This document shows, one piece after another, positions 48,948-56,545 of a stretch of 64,000 nt of DNA. Source of the DNA: Streptomyces sp. CCM_MD2014 (GTDB lineage: Bacteria; Actinomycetota; Actinomycetes; Streptomycetales; Streptomycetaceae); assembly GCF_000772045.1 (NCBI RefSeq), contig NZ_CP009754.1, forward strand, positions 5,394,001 to 5,458,000, in the 5' to 3' direction. The notes under the pieces were generated by a model. That model made no database searches and was not told where the DNA came from. It saw only the letters and a list, made by a program, of their open reading frames with translations. The position numbers and the translations under genes are program-made. The first letter of the stretch is position 1. Every line of letters starts with the position of its first letter.

Positions 48948-50294
48948 CTAGCTACCCGAGCCCCCCTGCGCGTACTCCGTCGGAATGACGGGTTCCCCTC
49001 GGGAGAGCTGGGTGGCGGACAGCGGCAGGTTGGCGCGGGCCGCCGCGTGCCGGTCCCGGGCGGCGTCCAGCGGCTCGCGGGCGACGACCTCGCCGCCCTT
49101 GACCAGCTCGACCAGGAGCTGCCGGTCGGCGAGATCGTCGGGCACCGGACCGGTGCCGACCACCTCGGCCTCGGCGTACCCGTCCGCGTCCAGGCGCCGG
49201 GCGGCCCACTTGCGGCCGCCGACGGAGGTCTTGCCGCCGCTGGACTTCTTGGCGACCGGCACCAGCGGCGCCCCCTCCGCCCCGGACTCGGCGCGGGCGA
49301 CCAGCTTGTAGACCATCGAGGCCGTCGGGTGCCCGGAGCCGGTCACCAGCTGGGTGCCGACGCCGTACGCGTCCACGGGCGCCGCCGCCAGCGAGGCGAT
49401 GGCGTACTCGTCCAGGTCCGAGGTCACGACGATCTTCGTCTCGGTCGCGCCCAGCTCGTCCAGCTGCTGGCGCACCCGGTGGGCGACGAGCAGCAGGTCG
49501 CCGGAGTCGATGCGCACGGCGCCCAGCTCGGGCCCGGCGACCTCCACCGCCGTACGGACGGCCTCGGCGACGTCGTAGGTGTCCACCAGGAGCGTGGTGT
49601 CCCGCCCCAGCGACTCCACCTGGGCGCGGAAGGCGTCGCGCTCGTTGTCGTGCAGCAGGGTGAAGGCGTGGGCGGAGGTGCCGACGGTGGGGATGTTGTA
49701 GCGGAAGCCGGCGGCCAGGTCGGAGGTGGTTGCGAAGCCGCCGACGTAGGCCGAGCGGGCGGCGGCGACGGCGGCCAGCTCGTGGGTGCGGCGGGCGCCC
49801 ATCTCGATCAGCGGACGGTCGCCGGCGGCGGACGCCATCCGGGAGGCGGCGGCCGCGATCGCCGAGTCGTGGTTGAGGATGGAGAGGATCACCGTCTCCA
49901 GCAGCACGCACTCGCCGAAGGTGCCCTCCACCCGCATGATCGGCGACCCGGGGAAGTACACCTCGCCCTCGGGGTAGCCCCAGATGTCCCCGCCGAAGCG
50001 GTACTGGGCGAGCCAGTCCAGGGTCTCCTCGTCGACGATGTCCCGCTCGCGCAGGAAGCGCAGCACGCCCGCGTCGAAGCGGAAGTTCTCCACCGCGTCC
50101 AGCACCCGCCCCGTGCCCGCCACGACGCCGTAGCGGCGGCCGTCCGGCAGCCGCCGGGTGAAGACCTCGAACACGCTCCGCCGCCCGGCCGTACCGGCCT
50201 TCAGGGCGGCTCGGAGCATGGTCAGCTCGTACTGGTCCGTGAAGAGCGCCGTCGAGGGGACGTCCACCGGCAGCCCAAGGTCCGCTGTGTTCAT
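48948..50294 (-). CDS. pncB: Nicotinate phosphoribosyltransferase
   Basis: The 448-residue enzyme makes nicotinate mononucleotide from nicotinate and PRPP. FTDQYELTMLRAALKAG, NFRFDAGVLRFLRERDI, GARRTHELAAVAAARSAYVGGFATTSD, VDTYDVAEAVRTAVE and RIDSGDLLLVAHRVRQQLD are family landmarks. PKKSSGGKTSVGGRKWAAR-type sequence near the C-terminus (VAKKSSGGKTSVGGRK) is typical of class I/II bacterial enzymes. It is divergent from clpS. A symmetric 15-bp element lies 22 bp upstream of its start. Confidence 0.93.
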   Translation of the reverse strand: MNTADLGLPVDVPSTALFTDQYELTMLRAALKAGTAGRRSVFEVFTRRLPDGRRYGVVAGTGRVLDAVENFRFDAGVLRFLRERDIVDEETLDWLAQYRFGGDIWGYPEGEVYFPGSPIMRVEGTFGECVLLETVILSILNHDSAIAAAASRMASAAGDRPLIEMGARRTHELAAVAAARSAYVGGFATTSDLAAGFRYNIPTVGTSAHAFTLLHDNERDAFRAQVESLGRDTTLLVDTYDVAEAVRTAVEVAGPELGAVRIDSGDLLLVAHRVRQQLDELGATETKIVVTSDLDEYAIASLAAAPVDAYGVGTQLVTGSGHPTASMVYKLVARAESGAEGAPLVPVAKKSSGGKTSVGGRKWAARRLDADGYAEAEVVGTGPVPDDLADRQLLVELVKGGEVVAREPLDAARDRHAAARANLPLSATQLSRGEPVIPTEYAQGGSGS

Positions 50295-50315
50295 ACGACG
50301 GATCGTACCCCCATT

Positions 50316-50330
50316 TCGTCACTCTGACGA
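50316..50330. promoter_or_regulatory. Palindromic site upstream of pncB
   Basis: TCGTCACTCTGACGA has 6-bp arms around CTC and lies between pncB and clpS, 22 bp before the pncB start. NAD-salvage genes are often repressed through such operators by NAD-sensing regulators. No regulator gene is adjacent, so the factor is unknown. Confidence 0.45.
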
Positions 50331-50403
50331 TTTTGAGGGACGGCTGCTTCGCGTGGCGCCCGCCACAGGCCCGTTTGTGCGGGTGCCCCCCTGTGGTGGC
50401 AGC

Positions 50404-50721
50404 ATGGGCAGTGTGACGGCAGCCGCACCCATGGAGATCGAGAAGACCGAGTCGGCGGAGGAGGTCTTCGCCGTACCCGAGCCAGACGTGCCCTGGGTGA
50501 CGATCGTGCACAACGACCCCGTCAACCTCATGAGCTACGTGACGTACGTCTTCCAGACGTACTTCGGCTACTCCAAGGACAAGGCCACCAAGCTCATGAT
50601 GGACGTCCACCACAAGGGCCGGGCGGTCGTCTCCAGCGGCAGCCGGGAGGAGATGGAACGGGACGTACAGGCCATGCACGGCTACGGCCTGTGGGCCACC
50701 CTCCAGCAGGACCGGAAATGA
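50404..50721 (+). CDS. clpS: ClpS, ATP-dependent Clp protease adaptor
   Basis: The ~105-residue adaptor delivers N-degron substrates to ClpAP/ClpCP. The core is PWVTIVHNDPVNLMSYVTYVFQTYFGYSKDKATKLMMDVHHKGRAVVSSGSREEME, with the HNDPVN Asp-Asn motif for N-terminal residue binding and the MMDVHHKG hydrophobic pocket. It ends with a YGLWATLQ strand. ATG 50404 is used, and GTG 50413 is equally possible. It is followed 53 bp later by the DUF2017 gene, its regular actinobacterial partner. Confidence 0.93.
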   Translation: MGSVTAAAPMEIEKTESAEEVFAVPEPDVPWVTIVHNDPVNLMSYVTYVFQTYFGYSKDKATKLMMDVHHKGRAVVSSGSREEMERDVQAMHGYGLWATLQQDRK

Positions 50722-50774
50722 GCCCGGAAACGACCCACGCCCGCCCGCAGGACGGAAGCAGCTGAATCGCCTTC

Positions 50775-51383
50775 ATGCCCGGACAATTCGAACCGCTCCC
50801 CGGCGGCGGCGCGGCCGTCGCGCTCGACGACGTCGAGATCTCCATCATCCGCTCGCTGGCCGTGCAGCTCCTGGAGCTGATCGGCCCGGGACCCGCCGAG
50901 GACGCCTCCGACGACCCGCTCGCCGAACTGTTCGCCGAGGGCCCGAGCGAGCCGCCCTCCGACCCGGTGCTGCGCCGCCTGTTCCCGGACGCCTACGGCG
51001 ACCCCGAGGGCACCCCGCAGGCCGGGGAGGCCGAGGAGCAGCGGGCGTACTCAGCGGAGTTCCGTCGCTACACCGAGAACGACCTGCGGGCCGGCAAACG
51101 GGACAACGCGCTGGCGGTGGTCCGCACCCTGGACGCCCTCTCCTCGGCGTCGGCGGGCGAGGAGGGCGCGGTGCTGAAACTGTCGCCCCAGGAGTCCCAG
51201 CAGTGGCTGCGCGCCCTGAACGACCTGCGCCTGGCGATCGGATCCCGCCTGGAGATCGCCGACGAGGACGACACCGACCTGCTCTACCGGCTCCCGGACG
51301 AGGACCCGCGCAAGCCGATGGTGATGGCGTACCTGTGGCTCGGCGGGCTCCAGGAGTCGCTCGTCGTGACGCTGATGCCCTGA
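50775..51383 (+). CDS. DUF2017 protein linked to ClpS
   Basis: The 202-residue cytoplasmic protein contains VALDDVEISIIRSLAVQLLELIG near the N-terminus, AYSAEFRRYTENDLRAGKRDNALAVVRTLD centrally and LSPQESQQWLRALNDLRLAIGSRLEI toward the end. This is DUF2017, found next to clpS throughout actinobacteria. Co-conservation suggests a role with the Clp adaptor, but no activity is established. An Asp/Glu-rich loop carries DDPLAELFAEGPSEPP. Confidence 0.85.
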   Translation: MPGQFEPLPGGGAAVALDDVEISIIRSLAVQLLELIGPGPAEDASDDPLAELFAEGPSEPPSDPVLRRLFPDAYGDPEGTPQAGEAEEQRAYSAEFRRYTENDLRAGKRDNALAVVRTLDALSSASAGEEGAVLKLSPQESQQWLRALNDLRLAIGSRLEIADEDDTDLLYRLPDEDPRKPMVMAYLWLGGLQESLVVTLMP

Positions 51384-51494
51384 GAGCTCGTGCCCTCACG
51401 GCTTATGCCCTGGACGGGACGGTTTCGCCACTCTCCGTGGTCATGCGTCCGCTCAGCGGAGCCTCAAATCCGGATAACGATCCCGTCAAAGCTG

Positions 51495-51522
51495 CGCCCC
51501 TTTTGACGAAAAGGGGCGCATT
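51495..51522 (+). terminator. Classic Rho-independent terminator after DUF2017
   Basis: TGCGCCCCTTTT (51495-51506) pairs perfectly with AAAAGGGGCGCA (51511-51522) around GACG, followed by TTTTG. This is the most canonical U-tract terminator in the window. The rest of the 389-bp gap holds GTGACACGTCAC (51541-51552) and the pair GTCGTG/CACGAC (51579-51599), possible operators of the permease gene. Confidence 0.88.
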
Positions 51523-51772
51523 TTGTCCGCTTCTACCTGTGTGACACGTCACAAACCGCCCCTGTGATCAGCGTCGCGGTCGTGGTAAATCTTCACGACC
51601 GCCCGGCGAACACCACCCGAATGTTCGGCCGGGTGCGCCACCGAGCCGGCAGACCGCCGGCCAGGCACCGAGCGGGATGTGAGGCCCGCTCAGCTCCATC
51701 ATCCGGGGGGATCGAGACCCGATCCGAGGCCGAGTCGAGGCCCGGGTCGGCATGGAGAAAGGCGCACCACAC

Positions 51773-53200
51773 ATGACCTCTGCGCAGGTCGACACGGACA
51801 AGGCCCCCGAAGAGGGCTACGAGCGCGGTCTCAACAGCCGCCAGGTCCAGATGATCGCGATCGGCGGCGCCATCGGCGTCGGCCTCTTCCTGGGCGCCGG
51901 GGCCAACATCGCCAAGGCCGGCCCCAGCATCATCCTCATGTACGCCCTCGCGGGTGTGATCATCTTCTTCATCATGCGGGCGCTCGGCGAGCTGCTCCTC
52001 TACCGTCCCGTCTCCGGCTCCTTCGCCGAGTACTCGCGGGAGTTCCTCGGCCCCTTCTTCGGCTACTTCACCGGCTGGACGTACTGGCTGATGTGGGTGG
52101 TCACCGGCATGGCGGAACTCACCGCAGCCGCCATCTACATCCACTACTGGTTCCCGGACATCCCGCAATGGGTCTCGGCCCTGGTCTTCCTGGTCCTGCT
52201 GTTCGTGGCCAACCTGATCTCGGTGAAGCTGTTCGGCGAGATCGAGTTCTGGTTCTCAATGGTCAAGGTCACGGCCATCATCGGCATGATCGTGATCGGC
52301 ATCGGCGTCATCACCTTCGGCTTCAGCCAGGCCGGTGACACCGCCGCCGTCTCCAACCTGTGGGAGTTCGACGGCTTCTTCCCCAAGGGCATCGGCTCGT
52401 CCCTGATGACCCTCCAGGGCGTCATGTTCGCCTACCTCGCCGTCGAGCTGGTCGGCGTCACCGCGGGCGAGTCCGAGAACCCGGAGAAGACCCTGCCCAA
52501 GGCGATCAACACCCTGCCCTGGCGCATCGCCCTCTTCTACGTCGGCGCCCTCACCGTCATCCTGGCCGTGGTCAAGTGGACCGAGTTCGCCGAGGGTGTC
52601 AGCCCCTTCGTGGAGGCCTTCGCGGTCATCGGCATCCCGGCCGGCGCCGGCATCGTCAACTTCGTGGTGCTCACCGCCGCGCTGTCCTCCTGCAACTCCG
52701 GCATGTACTCCACGGGCCGGATGCTGCGCACCCTCGCGGACAACGGCGAGGCCCCCAGGATCTTCAACAAGCTGTCGTCGACCAAGACCCCGGCCATCGG
52801 CATCTCCGTCTCGGTCGTCTTCATGGCCATCGGCGTGGTGCTGAACTACCTCGTCCCGGAGAAGGCCTTCGGCTACGTCACCTCCGTCGCCACCGCCGCC
52901 GGCATCTGGACCTGGCTGATGATCCTGATCAGCCACGTGCTGTACCGCCGCAAGGTCGTCGCGGGCCGCCTGCCCGCCTCCTCCTTCCCGGCGCCCGGCG
53001 GCTCGGTCTGCTCCTACATCGCCATCGCCTTCCTGCTCTTCGTCACCTGCCTGATCGCCTACGACGCCGACGCCCGCGTCTGCCTGTACGTGATGGCGGG
53101 CTGGGCCGTCGCCCTCGGCATCGGCTGGGCGGTGCTCAAGAGCCGCAACCCGCAGATCACCGAGCGGCCCGGCGAGCCGGAGTTCGAGAAGATCGGCTGA
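51773..53200 (+). CDS. Amino-acid permease (CycA/APC family)
   Basis: The 475-residue membrane protein has 12 hydrophobic segments. The APC signature is RQVQMIAIGGAIGVGLFLGAGANIAKAGPSI near the N-terminus. EFWFSMVKVTAIIGMI, FAYLAVELVGVTAGESENPEKTLPKAI and LSSCNSGMYSTGRMLRTLA resemble the D-serine/D-alanine/glycine transporter subgroup. It imports amino acids with protons. GGAGAAAGG precedes ATG 51773. It stands upstream of the cysteine module but ends in its own hairpin. Confidence 0.9.
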   Translation: MTSAQVDTDKAPEEGYERGLNSRQVQMIAIGGAIGVGLFLGAGANIAKAGPSIILMYALAGVIIFFIMRALGELLLYRPVSGSFAEYSREFLGPFFGYFTGWTYWLMWVVTGMAELTAAAIYIHYWFPDIPQWVSALVFLVLLFVANLISVKLFGEIEFWFSMVKVTAIIGMIVIGIGVITFGFSQAGDTAAVSNLWEFDGFFPKGIGSSLMTLQGVMFAYLAVELVGVTAGESENPEKTLPKAINTLPWRIALFYVGALTVILAVVKWTEFAEGVSPFVEAFAVIGIPAGAGIVNFVVLTAALSSCNSGMYSTGRMLRTLADNGEAPRIFNKLSSTKTPAIGISVSVVFMAIGVVLNYLVPEKAFGYVTSVATAAGIWTWLMILISHVLYRRKVVAGRLPASSFPAPGGSVCSYIAIAFLLFVTCLIAYDADARVCLYVMAGWAVALGIGWAVLKSRNPQITERPGEPEFEKIG

Positions 53201-53308
53201 CGGACGCACCGGCCGCCCCTGACCAGCGCCTTCGCGCGCACTCCAGGACATCCGGCCACCGGGGACGCTCGTGGCATCCCCATGGCCACCGCTCAGGATG
53301 TCCGGCAT

Positions 53309-53349
53309 ACGGGCTCCTCCGTACCACCCACCGGTACGGAGGAGCCCGT
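53309..53349 (+). terminator. Hairpin after the permease gene, abutting the next promoter
   Basis: Arms 53309-53325 and 53333-53349 are perfect 17-bp complements with a 7-nt loop. The next gene's -10 (TATCCT) begins 6 nt after the hairpin, so the structure covers that promoter's -35 area. Confidence 0.75.
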
Positions 53350-53354
53350 CTGCT

Positions 53355-53360
53355 TATCCT
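53355..53360 (+). promoter_or_regulatory. Leaderless promoter -10 for the Mec-like protease gene
   Basis: TATCCT ends 6 nt before ATG 53367, and there is no Shine-Dalgarno. Confidence 0.6.
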
Positions 53361-53366
53361 GGCCGC

Positions 53367-53789
53367 ATGCTGACCATCACACAGGCCCTGTACGACCAGA
53401 TCGTCGCCCACGCGCGCGCCGACCACCCCGACGAGGCGTGCGGCGTGGTGGCCGGTCCCGTCGGCGAGGGCCGCCCCGAGCGGTTCATCCCCATGCTCAA
53501 CGCCGCCCGCTCGCCCACCTTCTACGAGTTCGACTCGCAGGACCTCCTCAAGCTCTACCGCGAGATGGACGACCGCGACGAGGAGCCCGTGGTCATCTAC
53601 CACTCCCACACCGCCACCGAGGCCCATCCCTCCCGCACCGACATCACCTACGCCAACGAGCCCGGTGCCCACTACGTCCTCGTCTCCACCGCGGACACCG
53701 ACGGCGTCGGCGAATTCCAGTTCCGCTCGTTCCGCATCCTGGAGGGCGAGGTCACGGAGGAGGAGGTCAAGGTCGTCGAGGCGTACTGA
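53367..53789 (+). CDS. JAMM/Mov34 metalloprotease (Mec-like)
   Basis: The 140-residue zinc peptidase has the JAMM motif HSHTATEAHPSRTD and the upstream Glu in PDEACGVVAG. Mycobacterium tuberculosis Mec (Rv1334), which precedes cysO and cysM, releases cysteine from the CysO-cysteine adduct. The gene order here, Mec-CysO-CysM, is the same. In this genome it may also trim the two residues that follow Gly-Gly in CysO. The message appears leaderless. A Cys leader peptide gene lies between it and cysO. Confidence 0.88.
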   Translation: MLTITQALYDQIVAHARADHPDEACGVVAGPVGEGRPERFIPMLNAARSPTFYEFDSQDLLKLYREMDDRDEEPVVIYHSHTATEAHPSRTDITYANEPGAHYVLVSTADTDGVGEFQFRSFRILEGEVTEEEVKVVEAY

Positions 53790-53856
53790 TCCCGGCCTGC
53801 GGACGGAAAGAGTCCATCAGGTGAGATCACACTCCGGATGCCGGACCGGGAATCGA

Positions 53857-53862
53857 TACGAT
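53857..53862 (+). promoter_or_regulatory. Leaderless promoter -10 for the Cys leader peptide
   Basis: TACGAT ends 6 nt before ATG 53869, and no Shine-Dalgarno is present. Confidence 0.6.
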
Positions 53863-53868
53863 GAGCCC

Positions 53869-53964
53869 ATGGTTCTTCTCGACGTGAGCGAAAAGGCGCC
53901 GGGCACCCTGCTCGTGGCGCGGCTGCACGTCGACCTGTGCAGGCTGAAAAGCGCCATCTGTTGA
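53869..53964 (+). CDS. Cysteine leader peptide upstream of cysO-cysM
   Basis: The 31-residue ORF starts MVLLDVSEKAPGTLLVARL and ends HVDLCRLKSAIC. It contains RLHVDLCR, the hallmark of a family of short actinobacterial leader peptides located upstream of sulfur-assimilation genes. One Cys codon lies mid-ORF and another is the last sense codon. Ribosome stalling for lack of Cys-tRNA would couple translation to downstream gene expression. A GCGGCG/CGCCGC hairpin lies in the following 100 bp. Confidence 0.8.
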   Translation: MVLLDVSEKAPGTLLVARLHVDLCRLKSAIC

Positions 53965-54063
53965 TCTTCGCCGCCGCCGTACGGCCGTGAGCCGCGGCGT
54001 GCTGACGTGTGCCGCCGCGCGCCCTACGAACCCACGACAAACTTCCGACAGGAGCACTCAGCC

Positions 54064-54342
54064 ATGGCCATCGAGGTCCGCATCCCGACCATCCTCCGCC
54101 AGTACACCGACGGCCAGAAGGCGGTGGAGGGCAACGGGGACACCCTCGCCCAGCTCTTCGCCGACCTCGAGACCCGGCACACGGGCATCCAGGCCCGCAT
54201 CGTCGACGGCGAGCAGCTCCGCCGCTTCGTCAACGTCTACCTGAACGACGAGGACGTCCGCTTCCTCGACGGCATCGACACCAAGCTGTCCGACGGCGAC
54301 AGCATCACGATCCTGCCGGCCGTCGCCGGCGGCATGGCCTGA
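54064..54342 (+). CDS. CysO-like ubiquitin-fold sulfur carrier protein
   Basis: The 92-residue MoaD/ThiS-fold protein contains VRIPTILRQYTDGQKAVEG, LRRFVNVYLNDEDVRFLDG and ends ILPAVAGGMA. CysO of M. tuberculosis ends AVAGG and is thiocarboxylated at the last Gly to feed CysM. Here two residues, Met-Ala, follow the Gly-Gly, so C-terminal processing is required before activation. The JAMM protease two genes upstream is the likely processor. AGGAG lies 9 nt before ATG 54064. Confidence 0.88.
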   Translation: MAIEVRIPTILRQYTDGQKAVEGNGDTLAQLFADLETRHTGIQARIVDGEQLRRFVNVYLNDEDVRFLDGIDTKLSDGDSITILPAVAGGMA

Positions 54343-54348
54343 TCGCCG

Positions 54349-55299
54349 ATGCGCTACGACTCCCCGCTGGCCGCGGTGGGCAACACCCCCCTGGTGCGCC
54401 TGCCGCGGCTGTCGCCGTCCGACGACGTCCGCATCTGGGCCAAGCTGGAGGACCGCAACCCGACCGGCTCGATCAAGGACCGCCCGGCGCTCCACATGAT
54501 CGAGCAGGCGGAGAAGGACGGCCGCCTCACCAAGGGCTGCACGATCCTGGAGCCCACCAGCGGCAACACCGGCATCTCGCTGGCCATGGCCGCCAAGCTC
54601 AAGGGCTACCGCATCGTCTGCGTGATGCCCGAGAACACCTCCCAGGAACGCCGGGACCTGCTCGCCATGTGGGGCGCGGAGATCATCTCCTCCCCGGCCG
54701 CGGGCGGCTCCAACACCGCCGTACGGGTCGCCAAGGAACTCTCCGCCCAGCACCCGGACTGGGTGATGCTCTACCAGTACGGCAACCCGGACAACGCCGG
54801 CGCCCACTACGCCGGCACCGGACCCGAGATCCTCGCCGACCTGCCGTCCGTGACCCACTTCGTGGCCGGCCTCGGCACCACCGGCACCCTCATGGGCGTC
54901 GGCCGCTACCTGCGCGAGCACAAGCCGGACGTGAAGATCGTCGCCGCCGAACCGCGCTACGACGACCTCGTGTACGGCCTGCGCAACCTCGACGAGGGCT
55001 TCGTGCCCGAGCTGTACGACGCCTCCGTCCTCACCACCCGCTTCTCGGTGGGCTCCGCCGACGCGGTCACCCGCACCCGCGAGCTGCTCCAGCAGGAGGG
55101 CATCTTCGCGGGCGTCTCCACCGGCGCCGCCCTGCACGCCGCGATCGGCGTCGGCAAGAAGGCCGTCAAGGCCGGCGAGAGCGCCGACATCGTGTTCGTC
55201 GTCGCCGACGGCGGCTGGAAGTACCTGTCGACCGGCGTCTACACCGCCGAGACGACCGAGGCGGCCATCGAGACCCTCCACGGCCAGCTCTGGGCCTGA
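54349..55299 (+). CDS. cysM: Cysteine synthase CysM (CysO-dependent type)
   Basis: The 316-residue PLP enzyme makes cysteine from O-phosphoserine and CysO thiocarboxylate in M. tuberculosis. NPTGSIKDRPAL holds the PLP lysine (K43). LEPTSGNTGISLAMAAKLKGYR and FVAGLGTTGTLMGVGRYLRE are family motifs. The gene starts 6 bp after cysO, so the two are co-transcribed. It ends in a 13-bp perfect hairpin shared with a convergent small gene. Confidence 0.93.
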   Translation: MRYDSPLAAVGNTPLVRLPRLSPSDDVRIWAKLEDRNPTGSIKDRPALHMIEQAEKDGRLTKGCTILEPTSGNTGISLAMAAKLKGYRIVCVMPENTSQERRDLLAMWGAEIISSPAAGGSNTAVRVAKELSAQHPDWVMLYQYGNPDNAGAHYAGTGPEILADLPSVTHFVAGLGTTGTLMGVGRYLREHKPDVKIVAAEPRYDDLVYGLRNLDEGFVPELYDASVLTTRFSVGSADAVTRTRELLQQEGIFAGVSTGAALHAAIGVGKKAVKAGESADIVFVVADGGWKYLSTGVYTAETTEAAIETLHGQLWA

Positions 55300-55326
55300 C
55301 GGTTCCTTCCGGACCGCCCGCACAAC

Positions 55327-55354
55327 CGCCCCGTGACGCACGCGTCACGGGGCG
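55327..55354. terminator. Bidirectional terminator between cysM and the small membrane protein gene
   Basis: CGCCCCGTGACGC (55327-55339) pairs perfectly with GCGTCACGGGGCG (55342-55354). It lies 28 bp after cysM and touches the stop of the convergent gene. Confidence 0.8.
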
Positions 55355-55356
55355 CG

Positions 55357-55512
55357 TCAGCTCTCGGGCCGCCCGCCGGACCCACCCCGCCCGTCCGGGG
55401 GCCGCCGCTCCCGGCCCCGAGGCCGCCGCCCCCGGCCCCAGCCGTCGACGACCGTGGCGACGAGCGCGAGCAGGACCACCGCCGCGAAGACGAGCCACCA
55501 GGACGTGTTCAT
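55357..55512 (-). CDS. 51-residue small membrane protein
   Basis: The ORF begins MNTSWWLVFAAVVLLALVAT, a single membrane segment, followed by VVDGWGRGRR and an Arg/Gly/Pro-rich tail ending RPES. TACGGT lies 7 nt before the ATG on the minus strand and no RBS is present, so it looks leaderless. I recall a similar small gene between cysM and the MBL hydrolase in other streptomycetes. The function is unknown. Confidence 0.75.
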   Translation of the reverse strand: MNTSWWLVFAAVVLLALVATVVDGWGRGRRPRGRERRPPDGRGGSGGRPES

Positions 55513-55519
55513 ACCGAGG

Positions 55520-55525
55520 ACCGTA
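55520..55525 (-). promoter_or_regulatory. Leaderless promoter -10 for the small membrane protein
   Basis: On the minus strand TACGGT ends 7 nt before the ATG at 55512. Confidence 0.5.
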
Positions 55526-55716
55526 CCGGCGCACACCGCTCACGCGCGCCCCCTCAACGGCCCCGCACGCCCCACTTCCAGCCGAACCGGTGATCCCACA
55601 GGTGAGTTCGCCCACAACGGCCCCTGGCGGAGGAGCGACCACAGGTTTTGCGCCTTACGCTCGACAAACCGCACGACCCCCGTCTCTCCACACGCGCCAG
55701 CGGAGGTTTCTGCTTC

Positions 55717-56469
55717 ATGAAGCTCACCGTCGTCGGCTGCTCGGGGTCGTTCCCGTCCGCGGAATCGGCCTGCTCGAGCTACCTCGTCGAGGCCGACGGC
55801 TTCCGGCTGCTCCTCGACATGGGCAACGGCGCCCTCGGCGAGTTGCAGCGCCACTGCGGTCTCTACGACCTCGACGCGATCTTCCTCAGCCATCTGCACG
55901 CCGACCACTGCATCGACATGTGCGCCTACTTCGTGGCGCGCTACTACCGGCACGACGGCGGCCGCTGCGCCCCCCTCCCGGTCTACGGACCCGAGGGCAC
56001 CGAGCACCGGCTGACCACCGCCTACGCCGACACCCCCTCGGCCTCCTCCATGAGCGAGGTGTTCGACTTCCACACGGTCAAGCCGTCCACCTTCGAGGTC
56101 GGCCCGTTCACCGTGCACACCGAGCGCGTCGCCCACCCCGTGGAGGCCTACGCCATCCGCGTCGAGCACGGCGGCCGCTCACTGACGTACTCCGGCGACA
56201 CGGGAGCCACCCCCGTGCTGGACGAACTCGCCCGCGACACCGACCTGTTCCTGTGCGAGGCCGCCTTCACACACGGCAAGGAGAACATCCCCGACCTGCA
56301 CCTCAACGGACGCGAGGCGGGCGAGAGCGCCGCCCGGGCCGGCGCCCGGCGCCTGGTGCTCACGCACATCCCCCCGTGGACCGACCCCGAGGTCAACCGC
56401 GCCGACGCGCGCGCGGTGTACGACGGGACCGTGGACGTCGCCGCGGCGGGCGCGGTGTACGAGATCTGA
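55717..56469 (+). CDS. Metallo-beta-lactamase-fold hydrolase
   Basis: The 250-residue protein begins MKLTVVGCSGSFPSAESACSSYLVE. The zinc motif is HLHADHCID (LSHLHADHC), with RVAHPVEAYAIRVEHGG and YSGDTGATPVLDELA further on, then VLTHIPPW. This is the RNase Z-like/PhnP-like subgroup of MBL hydrolases. The substrate is unknown. GGAGG precedes the ATG by 10 nt. It ends in a 16-bp terminator. Confidence 0.9.
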   Translation: MKLTVVGCSGSFPSAESACSSYLVEADGFRLLLDMGNGALGELQRHCGLYDLDAIFLSHLHADHCIDMCAYFVARYYRHDGGRCAPLPVYGPEGTEHRLTTAYADTPSASSMSEVFDFHTVKPSTFEVGPFTVHTERVAHPVEAYAIRVEHGGRSLTYSGDTGATPVLDELARDTDLFLCEAAFTHGKENIPDLHLNGREAGESAARAGARRLVLTHIPPWTDPEVNRADARAVYDGTVDVAAAGAVYEI

Positions 56470-56489
56470 GCCCGGGACTCCGGACACGG

Positions 56490-56525
56490 GGAAGGCCCCG
56501 GAACCTCGCGGTTCCGGGGCCTTCC
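56490..56525. terminator. Terminator between MBL hydrolase and nagE2
   Basis: GGAAGGCCCCGGAACC (56490-56505) pairs perfectly with 56510-56525 around TCGC. It serves the convergent MBL and nagE2 genes. Confidence 0.85.
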
Positions 56526-56545
56526 GCACGCCGTGGGGCCGGGGC

